NCBI GenBank assembly: GCA_013299105.1
Contig: JAAFJY010000012.1
Span: 120,049-184,048, forward strand
Direction of reading: 5' to 3'
Length of the DNA stretch: 64,000 nt
Source of the DNA: Chitinophagales bacterium
GTDB taxonomy: Bacteria > Bacteroidota > Bacteroidia > Chitinophagales > Saprospiraceae
The notes below the pieces were generated by a model. That model saw only the letters and a program-made list of their open reading frames with translations. It made no database searches and was not told where the DNA came from. A program made the translations under genes and the position numbers. Positions 43,481 to 52,392 of this stretch are shown piece by piece (within the stretch, counting starts at the first letter, position 1; the number at the start of each line of letters is the position of its first letter).

Positions 43481-44767
43481 CTACACTAAACGAATGACAA
43501 AGTCAGTGCCAAGCCCCTCCGTGCTATTTACCTCCAAACTTCCCCCATGCCCCTTCGTCACAATATCATACGCCAAACTTAGCCCCAATCCCGTCCCTTG
43601 CCCGGTAGGTTTGGTGGTGAAGAAGGGTTGGAAGATTTTGTCGCGGATGGATTCGGGTATGCCTTTGCCGTTGTCCTGAACACGGATTTCGATGGCATTT
43701 TCCAGTTGTTTAGTGCTAACCGTTACTGTGGGTGAGTAAGCCTCCAATCCTTGTTTGGCCTTTTCATTCACCGCGTAAAACGCATTGTTGACCAAATTCA
43801 GCAGCACCCGCCCAAGGTCTTGCGGAATGACGGAAACCAGCGGCAAATTGGGGTCAAAATACGTTTCCAGCGCGGCGTTGAAGCTGCTGTCCTTCGCCCG
43901 CAAGCCGTGATAGGCCAGGCGCAGGTATTCGTCAGCGAGGGCATTGAGGTTGGTGGGCTCTTTTACGCCTGTGCTTGCCCGCGAGTGTTCGAGCATCCCT
44001 TTCACGATGGAGGAGGCGCGTTGGCCGTGGTGCTTGATTTTATTGAGGTTTTGTTGTAGATCGGCGCTAATGGCCTTGGCTTCGTCTATGTCTCCTTTGC
44101 CGAGTTCTCCTTCCATTTCTTCTAGCATTTCCGCGCTTACCTCGGCGAAATTGTTGACGAAATTCAGCGGGTTTTGAATCTCATGCGCGATGCCTGCGGT
44201 GAGTTCACCGAGCGAGGCGAGTTTTTCGGATTGGATGAGTTGGGCTTGGGTGGATTTGAGTTCAAGAATTGAATTTTGCAGCTGGACGGTTCGTTCGTCG
44301 ACCAGTCTTTGCAGTTCTTCATTTTTCATTTTCGCGACATCTAATGCCCATGCATCGTTGGTAACAACAAGCCCATAAGACCCATGAAAATGTATGCACA
44401 TCCATCTTTCTTCGATCAGCTCAAAGATGATGCTTAATCGCAACTCATTTTCATGCTTGACTCCTTCAACAGTCAACGTATATTTTATTTCATCTACGTA
44501 AATGGCTACGTTTTCTCCAGGTGAAATCCGGCGAGATATGGGGGTGATTTTAAACTGTATATCCAATCCAAGGGACTGCTCTTTTTGCATCCTCCAGCCT
44601 TCATACAATTCGTCAAGGTTGAATATTTTTTCATCCAGGTTAGCGCCGTACCCCATTATATCAGGAACAATCACCAAAGACATTTTTTCCAATGGGTAGT
44701 TGTTCTTAATAAGTTCAACAAAGTTGCGGTATTGTTCCTCAAGCTGTTCCGCTTTTTGATTGGTCAT
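43481..44767 (-). CDS. Sensor histidine kinase with SnoaL-like N-terminus
   Basis: From MTNQKAEQLEEQYRNFVELI (ATG 44767; the ATG at 44782 adds five residues) the first ~140 residues form a SnoaL/NTF2-like domain. A coiled helix ending at ERTVQLQNS leads to HisKA (ELTAGIAHEIQNPLNFVNNF with the phospho-accepting His) and an ATPase domain: N box LLNLVNNAF, G1 VQDNGKGIPE, G2 GQGTGLGLSL. No membrane segment is seen, so it is cytoplasmic. No response regulator gene is adjacent. Its C-terminus is repeated as a fragment at 41533-41730. Confidence 0.92.
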   Translation of the reverse strand: MTNQKAEQLEEQYRNFVELIKNNYPLEKMSLVIVPDIMGYGANLDEKIFNLDELYEGWRMQKEQSLGLDIQFKITPISRRISPGENVAIYVDEIKYTLTVEGVKHENELRLSIIFELIEERWMCIHFHGSYGLVVTNDAWALDVAKMKNEELQRLVDERTVQLQNSILELKSTQAQLIQSEKLASLGELTAGIAHEIQNPLNFVNNFAEVSAEMLEEMEGELGKGDIDEAKAISADLQQNLNKIKHHGQRASSIVKGMLEHSRASTGVKEPTNLNALADEYLRLAYHGLRAKDSSFNAALETYFDPNLPLVSVIPQDLGRVLLNLVNNAFYAVNEKAKQGLEAYSPTVTVSTKQLENAIEIRVQDNGKGIPESIRDKIFQPFFTTKPTGQGTGLGLSLAYDIVTKGHGGSLEVNSTEGLGTDFVIRLV

Positions 44768-44914
44768 AATGGTGATCTTCATTGGTTAAAGGAACTTGCT
44801 ACGCTGCCCCAATGTTATGTATCATAATGCAGGAATACAAAAAGTCTTTCCCGAATGTGGCATTTGACCTTCCGAGTGGCAGGAATTGGGCTCCGAATGA
44901 TATGTTTGGATTTC

Positions 44915-45325
44915 CTAGCGAGGAGGATGTTCACCTGCCAATACCAATACCCGGCGGTAGTTGACCACACCAAAACGATTGAGTTGTAAACGGGAGATCG
45001 TTGCTCGCCCGACAGGTGTTTTTCCGGTTAAGAGGGTGCTGTCTTCACTCCATTCGAAATGATCCGCCCAAGCATCCAGGCGTGGATGGAATAAAGGAAC
45101 GACTTGTCCTGTCTCAGCATCAATGGCCGTCGTAGAAGTATATTTGATGTTGTTATAAGAAAGGCATGACCAAACCAGATTGGATAAATCATCATTACCA
45201 TTCAAGCTTGAAGGGATGATGTGCTCCACAGAAAAGGAGTCATGTGAAAAACTGGCCTGCGCTTGGCAGTATTCACAACAATCATTGGCGCGGGTTCGGA
45301 CTGAAGCCCGAATGCTTTGTTTCAT
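44915..45325 (-). CDS. HNH endonuclease-like protein
   Basis: The 136 residues show an HNH core: RANDCCEYC, then FSVEHIIPSSLNGNDDLSNL with H35 and N49, and VWSCLSYNNIKYTSTTAIDA with N58/N59. The usual second Cys pair is reduced (C54 and Y57), so zinc binding may be weakened. It starts inside the stop of the upstream gene (ATGA), so both are coupled. Such HNH/partner pairs are common accessory genes in Bacteroidota and cyanobacteria. Confidence 0.85.
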   Translation of the reverse strand: MKQSIRASVRTRANDCCEYCQAQASFSHDSFSVEHIIPSSLNGNDDLSNLVWSCLSYNNIKYTSTTAIDAETGQVVPLFHPRLDAWADHFEWSEDSTLLTGKTPVGRATISRLQLNRFGVVNYRRVLVLAGEHPPR

Positions 45326-45726
45326 GATTCAAGCTGAATGAGGCCCAGATCAGACATGGTTTGTCTCAGCGGGAGGCCGCGTAATTGAGCCAGTTCGGCT
45401 ACATATTTAAGCCGTTCTGCATGGATGGTTTCGACACGGTGGATGAGGCTGATGAGTCGCTCATATTCCTGCTCCTGCAATTGTTCTGCCTGGCGGAGTA
45501 CAGAAAGGCGATAGTATTCGCCTAATTCTGCTTCAGGGACCACGGTAAGCCGGATTCGTTGTAAGAGTTCTGCTTCTCTTATTTTTTCGTCTCCTCCCGA
45601 ATCAAGCTTATTGATACCAGAAGCCAAGATTTGGGCAACTAGTTTTTCCAATGGAATTCCCTGCCGCACCGCGTTTTCGCGGATTTGCTGTTCCAATAAA
45701 GAAGGCAATTGAATCGTAAGTGACAT
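45322..45726 (-). CDS. Partner protein of the HNH gene (RHH-like N-terminus)
   Basis: The start MSLTIQLPSLLEQQIRENAV (45726) gives 134 residues; the longer upstream frame overlaps the cytochrome gene and is unlikely. The N-terminal 45 residues resemble an RHH/antitoxin-like DNA-binding segment (LPSLLEQQIRENAVRQGIPLEKLVAQIL). The rest is helical: QEQEYERLISLIHRVETIHA. It overlaps the HNH start by 4 bp. A toxin-antitoxin-like arrangement is possible but unproven. Confidence 0.65.
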   Translation of the reverse strand: MSLTIQLPSLLEQQIRENAVRQGIPLEKLVAQILASGINKLDSGGDEKIREAELLQRIRLTVVPEAELGEYYRLSVLRQAEQLQEQEYERLISLIHRVETIHAERLKYVAELAQLRGLPLRQTMSDLGLIQLES

Positions 45727-45785
45727 AAAATTATTTGTAAGTAAAGTTACGTTTTTTTTCGAGAATACAAATGACTTTGCCTGCC

Positions 45786-47153
45786 TTATTTCTTTGCCAC
45801 ATCCCCCTGCCCGTACTGCACCGGATACCCCCGATTCGTCCACACAAGAATGCCCTCGTCAATGATGGCAGTGTTTTTATAGCCCAATCGCCTCAAAGTA
45901 CTCACCACCTTTTCTGAGGCTGCGTGCGGACAGGCACAATACACCACAATCCAGGTTTTGTCTTTGGGCATGTCTTTGATAAAGGAATCGGGCTCCTCAT
46001 AATAAGGAACCGGAACCGCACCCGGAATATGGCTCTGGTGCCAACCCGCTTTAGAGCGTGCATCAAGGATCACCATGCGGGATTTGTCTTGCAATGCTTG
46101 GAGTACTTGTTCGGCTGGCACGTATTTTCCTTCCCGCAAGGTGAATTTTGGGGCCTTGTTTTTGGGGTTCAAGATGTAATCTTTAGGCAATGGTTCCTTG
46201 ATCACCACTGCGCCAGGAGCGTTCCAGCCCGAAGCACGACTGCGGATATAAGCCGTGAGCGCATCGATCTCCTCCTTCTTGAGTTTGTTATTGAAGGCTC
46301 GCATGGGAGTGCTGTCCCGGCCTTCAGCAATGGCATGGCGCAAGAAGGCATCACTGGCGGTGGCTAAAAACATGGGATTGCCCAAGGCAGGAGCGCTAAC
46401 ACCTTCGCCCTTCACACCATGACAAGCCGCACAGGTTTGGTCGTACAATTTTTTTCCAAGCGCTACATCTCCTAGTACCGGATCTGTTGATAGTTCAATC
46501 GGGTTTTTTACGCCACTTTTTTCGCGGAGCCAAGTGATCAACAGGTCTATTTCCAAAGCTTCTAATGGGCCACCCTGGTCTTTTCCATAAGCTGCCATGG
46601 CAGTGCCTTGCCGGCCATAGGCAATGGTATAGCGGAGGAAATTGTAGTTGGCGGCAGGAATTTTGGTAACAGCCATCAAGGAATGAGATTTCAAGGAAGG
46701 CGCGTTGTCGGCGGCATAACCTTCCCGGTTTTTTCCATGGCACAGCGCGCAATATTTCAGATACAAGCCTTCGGCATGTTTTTTCGCCACTTTGTTCAAT
46801 TTTTGTCCTTCCACGATCTCGTACCGCTGGGCCAAGAGCGCTTGCGCTTTGGGTTCTTCTACAAATTCAAGTTGTACACCGTGGGCGTACTCTTTCAACA
46901 CAATCAAACGCTCGGGTGTTTTTCCCATGCGCAAGGCTTTAGCTGGCAGCTTCTTTCTAAAAAATGCCCGCGTGGCTTTTAGCTTTTTCACTTCAAACCG
47001 CATGGCGTAAACGCCAGGCCCGCGGGCTGTCAAAAACTTGGAAAGTGAATCGCCAGAGGCTTGGGGCACAATCAAGTGCAATTCCTGGTTTGCGGATACT
47101 TGGAATCGAACGACACCTTGAGCCTTGGGGGCTTTTAATTCGGTTAATCCCAT
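45786..47153 (-). CDS. Cytochrome c / rhodanese protein, with N-terminal half of a VOC domain
   Basis: Two cytochrome c motifs CALCH and CAACH are visible around residues 133-137 and 241-245, each with a following Met-containing loop (GYAADNAPSL, GEGVSAPALGNPM). A rhodanese domain follows, with catalytic Cys in VVYCACPHAASEKV. The first ~110 residues read like the second half of a VOC domain, continuing the upstream gene in a -1 frame. The frame may be joined to 47144-47881 through an A-run at the overlap. Confidence 0.8.
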   Translation of the reverse strand: MGLTELKAPKAQGVVRFQVSANQELHLIVPQASGDSLSKFLTARGPGVYAMRFEVKKLKATRAFFRKKLPAKALRMGKTPERLIVLKEYAHGVQLEFVEEPKAQALLAQRYEIVEGQKLNKVAKKHAEGLYLKYCALCHGKNREGYAADNAPSLKSHSLMAVTKIPAANYNFLRYTIAYGRQGTAMAAYGKDQGGPLEALEIDLLITWLREKSGVKNPIELSTDPVLGDVALGKKLYDQTCAACHGVKGEGVSAPALGNPMFLATASDAFLRHAIAEGRDSTPMRAFNNKLKKEEIDALTAYIRSRASGWNAPGAVVIKEPLPKDYILNPKNKAPKFTLREGKYVPAEQVLQALQDKSRMVILDARSKAGWHQSHIPGAVPVPYYEEPDSFIKDMPKDKTWIVVYCACPHAASEKVVSTLRRLGYKNTAIIDEGILVWTNRGYPVQYGQGDVAKK

Positions 47154-47881
47154 TTTTTGAATGCTTTGCGGGCAGCCTTCAGGTTGTCCACTACAATGCG
47201 CAGCGCAGTCATGCCCACCACCCCGTTGGGATGATTGGAATACGTGCGATTCATGGCATAGATGGATGTTTTTTCGTTTTGATAGTCCTGGTAAGGCAAA
47301 CCAAGGTACTCCATGTATCCAGGGAGATGGGCAGGGGGATTTTTAGGGTTCAAACTCACCTGACGCCATTGTGGGCCGCCATCATCCCAATCCCAACCCT
47401 TTGGCAATTCTGCTGCGCCCCGGCCTTCCTGAACCGAGTCAATGGCAAATCCCCGGGTGTTGAGCCAATCCAAAGTGGCCTTTGCTGATGAGGTAGAAAG
47501 GGCATACAAACGAACCCCTTCCTGCTTTTTCAAAAAAGAACCGATGAATGAGCGTTTGGCCTTGGCCGTGGAATCTTTGAGGGTGATGAATTCCAGCGCC
47601 GACATGTCCGGGAAGAAAGCAGAAAAGCCAATTGATCCTTTGTAGATGCCCTGTGCATATTTTTCGGGCTTGGGGATGTCAAAGCCAAGGTCTTCGGTGT
47701 AATGCAGTCTGGCGCTGTCCAGGTTGGATACAACTACGGTAGCATCGCTAATTCCCAATCCCAAACCCACTAGTGAGCCGTGGTTCGATTTTTGGTTTTC
47801 GCAAGCAACCAATAAGGAACTGATTGCCAGAACAAGGACAATCAGGTGATTGTTTTTTGAAGTTTTAAGACTGGTATGCAT
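47144..47881 (-). CDS. VOC domain lipoprotein
   Basis: From MHTSLKTSKNNHLIVLVLAI the protein has a lipobox (SSLLVACENQ). A glyoxalase/VOC domain follows: LGISDATVVVSNLDSARLHY then TEDLGFDIPKPEKYAQGIYK, then a second VOC start TALRIVVDNLKAARKAF that runs out of frame at KKWD. The next gene starts MGLTELKAPKAQGVV 10 bp before this stop and completes the domain. It may be one protein with a frame switch at AAAAAA. Confidence 0.8.
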   Translation of the reverse strand: MHTSLKTSKNNHLIVLVLAISSLLVACENQKSNHGSLVGLGLGISDATVVVSNLDSARLHYTEDLGFDIPKPEKYAQGIYKGSIGFSAFFPDMSALEFITLKDSTAKAKRSFIGSFLKKQEGVRLYALSTSSAKATLDWLNTRGFAIDSVQEGRGAAELPKGWDWDDGGPQWRQVSLNPKNPPAHLPGYMEYLGLPYQDYQNEKTSIYAMNRTYSNHPNGVVGMTALRIVVDNLKAARKAFKKWD

Positions 47882-47932
47882 AGGTAATGCTTGCTTAAAC
47901 AAGTGATGAAGAGAGGTAAGTTGTTGATTTTA

Positions 47933-49255
47933 CTATCGCCACATCGGCTGTACCTTCCAATAGGTCAAACTCCGCCAAGCCCATTCAAAAGGGCCAAACC
48001 GGAAAAAGCGCAGCCAGATGTTGCTGTAAATGATTTGAATTGTCCATACGGCAGCGACTACATAGTAGATTTCATATCGTTCAAGTTGACCATAATAGCC
48101 CAAGCCAATGCCATAAAAAAACAAGCCGCACAGCAAGGATTGCATCAGGTAATTGGTAAAGGCCATTTGACCCACCGGGCGCAACAATGCAAAAAGCCAA
48201 GTGAATAGCCCCGATTTGTAGAGCAGCATGATGAGACCTAAAAACCCAATGGAGCGAAGGGTACGCGACAGCTCATTGAATGCAAATGCACTATGCTTAG
48301 TGAGTTCGTAAGCGTTAAACTTAAAATCAATGCTGTGCCGTAATTTTAAATAGGAAAAGAAAAGCCCAGCACCCAATCCAACCACGCACATCAAGGCATA
48401 TACTTTTATGGATGCATCACCCGTGAGGATACCCATTTTGAAAAATGCCATGCCTAAAAACATAAAAATCAGCACATCCCAACAAGCCAAAAAAAGATAG
48501 TTGAATTCTGCATCGATATAGCTGGTCGTTCTTTCATCGTAAGTATTTTGATAGCTTCCCAGCATTTTCTCTTTGGCCAATTCCATTTTTTTGATTTTGG
48601 ACGACCTGGTGCTTTTTTCTTTAAAAGCCTGCATCGATTCCAACTGTTCTTTTTGCAGACGTGTCAATTTTGTAACTGTTGTGTCTATTGCAGCAACTGT
48701 TTCTCCCAGTTCAATTATTTTTTTGTTTTGGTATAAATTCCTGTTTTCTCTTGCCAGCATAAAAAGGAAACAAAGCGCAGCACCTATTAACAAGGCATTT
48801 GGAGTTAATTTTCTAAAAGAATACATGAGCATTCCAAAACAGGCATATTCCAACAAAATATCGCCATCCCACAGCAAGATGAAAACATCAAACACTGAAA
48901 ATAGGATGAGCCACAATTGGCGGCGAAAGAAGTAATCAGCAGGTAAAGTGCCAGGTAATTTTTGCTCCTTCCCACCCACAAAAAGCAAGATGCCTGCCCC
49001 AAACAACATTGAGAACAAAGCCCTTTGTGTGCCATTGGGCATCCAGGCCACCCAGTACCAAACCTTAAAATTGATGGTTCCCCATTCATTCAGCACGGAG
49101 GGGTCGTAAGCGACTGGACCAGGCAAACCAAAAGATGGAATGTTCATCAATAAAATGCCCAAAATGGCAAAGCCTCGCAGGCTGTCCAAAATAGTAATCC
49201 GCTCTTTCTGTGCAACGGGGGGCGCAAATGTTACGGTTGTACCTGGATAGGTCAT
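47933..49255 (-). CDS. DUF418 family membrane protein
   Basis: The 440 residues have about 9-10 hydrophobic segments. The N-terminal block is ERITILDSLRGFAILGILLM and the C-terminal DUF418 block is GQMAFTNYLMQSLLCGLFFY followed by GPFEWAWRSLTYWKVQPM. An insertion with a coiled coil (about 185-245) is unusual. Members are probable membrane transferases related to acyltransferases; role unknown. A second, decayed copy of the C-terminal part occurs at 54999-55380. The two-box motif lies 135-160 bp upstream. Confidence 0.87.
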   Translation of the reverse strand: MTYPGTTVTFAPPVAQKERITILDSLRGFAILGILLMNIPSFGLPGPVAYDPSVLNEWGTINFKVWYWVAWMPNGTQRALFSMLFGAGILLFVGGKEQKLPGTLPADYFFRRQLWLILFSVFDVFILLWDGDILLEYACFGMLMYSFRKLTPNALLIGAALCFLFMLARENRNLYQNKKIIELGETVAAIDTTVTKLTRLQKEQLESMQAFKEKSTRSSKIKKMELAKEKMLGSYQNTYDERTTSYIDAEFNYLFLACWDVLIFMFLGMAFFKMGILTGDASIKVYALMCVVGLGAGLFFSYLKLRHSIDFKFNAYELTKHSAFAFNELSRTLRSIGFLGLIMLLYKSGLFTWLFALLRPVGQMAFTNYLMQSLLCGLFFYGIGLGYYGQLERYEIYYVVAAVWTIQIIYSNIWLRFFRFGPFEWAWRSLTYWKVQPMWR

Positions 49256-49390
49256 AAAAAGATGAATTTATGGATCAAAAATCGCTTGCTTAACTTGTTG
49301 GGAGTTGAAGTTGATTGACTCCACACGCATTTGATCTTGCGCAGAGCGGATTTCGATCAACGATGAGTCAAAACCAACTTATAGTCTTTA

Positions 49391-49417
49391 ATTGCAGTGT
49401 GGAGGGAGGAGGTAAGT
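49391..49417 (-). promoter_or_regulatory. Two-box upstream motif, site 3
   Basis: ATTGCAG (49391) and GGTAAGT (49411) start 20 bp apart, between the DUF418 gene and the divergent Uma2 gene. Confidence 0.6.
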
Positions 49418-49460
49418 GGGAATGGTGAATTCTTTATTTCTACTTCATCTTTAGAGTGTG

Positions 49461-49488
49461 TTTGCCATTCCAGAAATGCTTAACTTTG
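49461..49488 (+). promoter_or_regulatory. Probable Uma2 promoter 1
   Basis: TTTGCCATTCCA at 49461 and TAACTTTG at 49481 resemble TTTG and TAnnTTTG promoter boxes; the same block precedes the second Uma2 gene (52340-52367), including the sequence GCCATTCC. Spacing is a little short. Confidence 0.45.
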
Positions 49489-49513
49489 TAGGCGTAACAC
49501 CAATTTAGCAGCT

Positions 49514-50098
49514 ATGCCAATTACTTCGCTTGATCAATTAGATCCTAACGGTACGTACACCTACGCAGATTACCTGCTTTGGGAGTTCGGTGAACGGGTA
49601 GAACTCCTGCGTGGTAAAATCAGGCAGATGTCTGCTCCTTCGGTGAAGCACCAACGCATATCCATTCGCTTTTCTCGCCTATTTGCAAATGCACTATGGA
49701 AAGACACCTGTCAGGTTTTTGCGGCACCCTTTGATGTGCGCCTCACACGCACTCGCGAAGACATGAACGTAACCACTGTTGTACAACCCGATCTCTGTGT
49801 CATTTGCGATCGTTCCAAATTGGATGATCGTGGTTGCAACGGCGCTCCCGATCTCATTGTCGAAATCCTCTCGCCAGGAAACAGCCGCATCGAGATGCGT
49901 GACAAATTTGAACTCTACCAAGAGGCTGGGGTACTTGAATACTGGATCGTTTCACCCACTGAAAAAACCATCCAAGTTTGGAAGTTGAACGAACAAGGCT
50001 ACTACATCGGCCTCCCGCCTGTTGTAGAAGGTGACCTACTCAACACCCCCATTATTCCAAACCTAGAGATGAATGTGACGGAGGTTTTTGAGGATTGA
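49514..50098 (+). CDS. Uma2 family endonuclease (paralog 1)
   Basis: The 194 residues contain the Uma2 (DUF820) core: YTYADYLLWEFGERVELLRG near the N-terminus, then VVQPDLCVICDRSKLDDRGC, then GAPDLIVEILSPGNSRIEMR with the PD and ExK-type residues, and YQEAGVLEYWIVSPTEKTIQ. The family has a PD-(D/E)xK nuclease fold but its role is unknown. It shares about 80% of its sequence with 52393-52977, so the two are a recent duplication, and their upstream DNA is also similar. Confidence 0.92.
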   Translation: MPITSLDQLDPNGTYTYADYLLWEFGERVELLRGKIRQMSAPSVKHQRISIRFSRLFANALWKDTCQVFAAPFDVRLTRTREDMNVTTVVQPDLCVICDRSKLDDRGCNGAPDLIVEILSPGNSRIEMRDKFELYQEAGVLEYWIVSPTEKTIQVWKLNEQGYYIGLPPVVEGDLLNTPIIPNLEMNVTEVFED

Positions 50099-50101
50099 CA
50101 G

Positions 50102-51013
50102 CTATTTCATCACCCGCTTATACACCACCACAATCTCTTCTCCTTTGTCGTTCGCATAGGTTTCTCTCATGATGATCTTCCCGTAATCACCGATTTCAAA
50201 AACAGCGGAATATTCCTCCACCGTTGAACCTGGAAAGGTGAAGGTATTGTCACCCACAAATTCTAAGTTCATCCCAAAGGGCATCCCATTTGCCTTGTCG
50301 CCTTTTATCCAGAGTTGTTTGTCTTTTCTGAACAGCTCCATTTTGTTGTTGGGGTCTTCTTCAGCGATGTAGTTGCCCACCAAGAGGCCCAGGGAAGCGG
50401 GCTCAATCGCCAGTTTTTTGGCCATGCTGATGTTGTACTCCACTTTTTTGCTGCCACCCGTTAAATTTTGGACCTCCAGGATTCTCTTTTTTGCGGCAGG
50501 GGAAGATGAACTGCTGTCCTTTTCCACCCAGGGGTCGCCACTGAAATAGAGCTGAGTCACCAGTGGCTGATACCCCGTTGCGGTGATCATCATGTGGAAA
50601 TGCGCCGGGCGGAAATTTCCACCTCCGGCATCATAAGGCACGGGTAAGATGGTTTTGAAGGAATAATTGCCCTTGTCGTCGCTGTAGGTTGTGCCTCGGT
50701 ATTTGAAATCCTTGGATTCGTTGTCATATACCCCGTTGCCGTCGCAATGCCAGAGCTCGATCTTGGCATTTTTGTAAGGCGTGCTGCAATCGTCGTGCAG
50801 CACCTTTCCCAACAGTGTGATGGGGTCGCCTTTTTCACCTTTGATGGCGAGTAGGCTCCGTACCGGGCTATCAGGGCGGTAAAATGGGCCCAGGATATCG
50901 GAGGTGGTGGCGCAATCGCCCACATAGCGTTGGCCGTCGAAATGGACAAATCCGGTGGCGCTGATGGCGATGGCGGATAGGGCGATGTTTTTGATGAAAT
51001 TTCTGCGTTGCAT
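50102..51013 (-). CDS. Intradiol ring-cleavage dioxygenase-like protein
   Basis: A secretion signal (MQRRNFIKNIALSAIAISAT) resembles a Tat-type leader. The dioxygenase core is TSDILGPFYRPDSPVRSLLA, then IELWHCDGNGVYDNESKDFK with the Tyr ligand, then FRPAHFHMMITATGYQPLVT with His ligands. The family uses Fe(III) to open catechol rings; periplasmic versions in Bacteroidota often act on unknown substrates. The C-terminal ~100 residues are a separate DUF-like beta part (NYIAEEDPNNKMELFRKD). The gene converges on Uma2. Confidence 0.88.
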   Translation of the reverse strand: MQRRNFIKNIALSAIAISATGFVHFDGQRYVGDCATTSDILGPFYRPDSPVRSLLAIKGEKGDPITLLGKVLHDDCSTPYKNAKIELWHCDGNGVYDNESKDFKYRGTTYSDDKGNYSFKTILPVPYDAGGGNFRPAHFHMMITATGYQPLVTQLYFSGDPWVEKDSSSSSPAAKKRILEVQNLTGGSKKVEYNISMAKKLAIEPASLGLLVGNYIAEEDPNNKMELFRKDKQLWIKGDKANGMPFGMNLEFVGDNTFTFPGSTVEEYSAVFEIGDYGKIIMRETYANDKGEEIVVVYKRVMK

Positions 51014-51086
51014 GTTAGGCTGTTTTGATGAATGAAAATGGATGGAAAGCGCAATGTTTAGTGGTAAAAGTTATGATCAAATTTTT

Positions 51087-52187
51087 TTAATCAAAGGTTG
51101 ATTTAAAAAATTTGTCCAAAGCATTTAGTACTGCTTCTGGTTGGTCTAACCAGTTTTGGTGGCCTGCATTCGGAACCAAAACCAGTTTTGCATTTTTTAT
51201 GATTCTTACATACTCTTTTGTCGCATTCAAAGGAACATTTGTTTTTGCTCCTTCTATGACCAATACGGGAACGCTAATCGGCTTAAGCATTGGACGGAAA
51301 TCCCATTGATTAGAAAGACCGCTCCATCGCGCCAACGGCTGATTGCCATTTCTGATGGCCAATGGAGAAACCTCTGCGTCAGTTCCGCGTGCACGAGCAA
51401 GATGGGAAGCGTCAACAACGTAAGCGCTTAGATAAATTGATATATAGTTTACAAAGAGTGTACGATATATTGTATCGTTGGTAGTTTTCTCCATCAACCT
51501 GAGAAGGCTATCTATTTGCTTTGTTTTAGTTTCTCCTAAAGCAGCGTCAATAGATTCTTTTCTCGTATCAAGCTCTGCGGCCGGCTCCATAGGACTTAGG
51601 AATACCAAACGTCGCACCATATGCGGAAAACGATTTGTATAGTTCGCAACAATTGCTGCGCCCCAGGATAATCCTATTGGTGTGAGCTTTTGAATGTTGA
51701 AATGTTGACGGAGTGCTTCCAATTCTTCAACATAATCATCCATTGTAAGTTTTGTTGAGTCTCGCACCAGTTCAGACCGGCCACAACCACGTTGATCGTA
51801 CTCAATGAATGTATAGCCTTTGTTGGCAAGAAGTTCAATGTCCATTGCTCCATCGTGTATTCCTACTCCCGGACCGCCATGAATGAAAACAATAGTGTCT
51901 TTTCCTGAACCAACCATGCGGTAAAATAATTGAACACCATCTTTTGCCTGAAAATATCCTTGCTCCAATTTTAAGTTATTAGGTGCAGGTGGCAACACGG
52001 ATTGCTGTGGCGGAAGTGAAGTAGAAAGCCCGGGCGGCGGCGGCTTAGGCGATAAAATTTTCTCTTTTGAAAGCAAATTATTATTGCCAAAATCTTTAGC
52101 TGTTGCGGGTTTGGTTTTGTCTGTATTTGTACAGCCAAAGAGATTTGCTAAAAGGCAAAAAGTGAGCAATGATGTTGTTTTTTTCAT
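51087..52187 (-). CDS. Secreted alpha/beta hydrolase lipoprotein (proline iminopeptidase-like)
   Basis: A lipoprotein signal (LLANLFGCTN) is followed by a Pro-rich linker and an alpha/beta hydrolase domain: VFIHGGPGVGIHDGAMDIEL with the HGGPG oxyanion motif, YDQRGCGRSE, and the nucleophile elbow GLSWGA. A C-terminal His is likely in PNAGHQNWL. These belong to the proline iminopeptidase-type branch, cleaving peptides or esters in the envelope. The two-box motif lies about 75-100 bp upstream. Confidence 0.9.
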   Translation of the reverse strand: MKKTTSLLTFCLLANLFGCTNTDKTKPATAKDFGNNNLLSKEKILSPKPPPPGLSTSLPPQQSVLPPAPNNLKLEQGYFQAKDGVQLFYRMVGSGKDTIVFIHGGPGVGIHDGAMDIELLANKGYTFIEYDQRGCGRSELVRDSTKLTMDDYVEELEALRQHFNIQKLTPIGLSWGAAIVANYTNRFPHMVRRLVFLSPMEPAAELDTRKESIDAALGETKTKQIDSLLRLMEKTTNDTIYRTLFVNYISIYLSAYVVDASHLARARGTDAEVSPLAIRNGNQPLARWSGLSNQWDFRPMLKPISVPVLVIEGAKTNVPLNATKEYVRIIKNAKLVLVPNAGHQNWLDQPEAVLNALDKFFKSTFD

Positions 52188-52260
52188 GTTTCTAACGAAT
52201 TTGATTAGGAGCCTGATTGAATTTTTTTGCTGAAAAACAAAAAAATTGAACCTACGCTTT

Positions 52261-52287
52261 ATTGTAGCTCAATGGAGAAAGGTAAGG
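52261..52287 (-). promoter_or_regulatory. Two-box upstream motif, site 4
   Basis: ATTGTAG (52261) and GGTAAGG (52281) start 20 bp apart, upstream of the hydrolase and divergent to the second Uma2 gene. Confidence 0.55.
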
Positions 52288-52339
52288 GAGAATGGAAATT
52301 TTTATCCAATTTTACCTACTTCTCTTTTGCTGTGCTAGG

Positions 52340-52367
52340 TTTGCCATTCCAAAAATGCCTAACTTTG
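52340..52367 (+). promoter_or_regulatory. Probable Uma2 promoter 2
   Basis: TTTGCCATTCC at 52340 and TAACTTTG at 52360 repeat the block in front of the first Uma2 gene, 26 bp before the ATG. Confidence 0.45.
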
Positions 52368-52392
52368 TAAACGTAACATCAACTTTGTTGCT

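Noticed and set aside
47915..47921. Sixth copy of the GGTAAGT box upstream of the VOC lipoprotein
   Set aside because: The second box (ATTGCNG) is absent at the expected 20-bp distance, so it was not counted.
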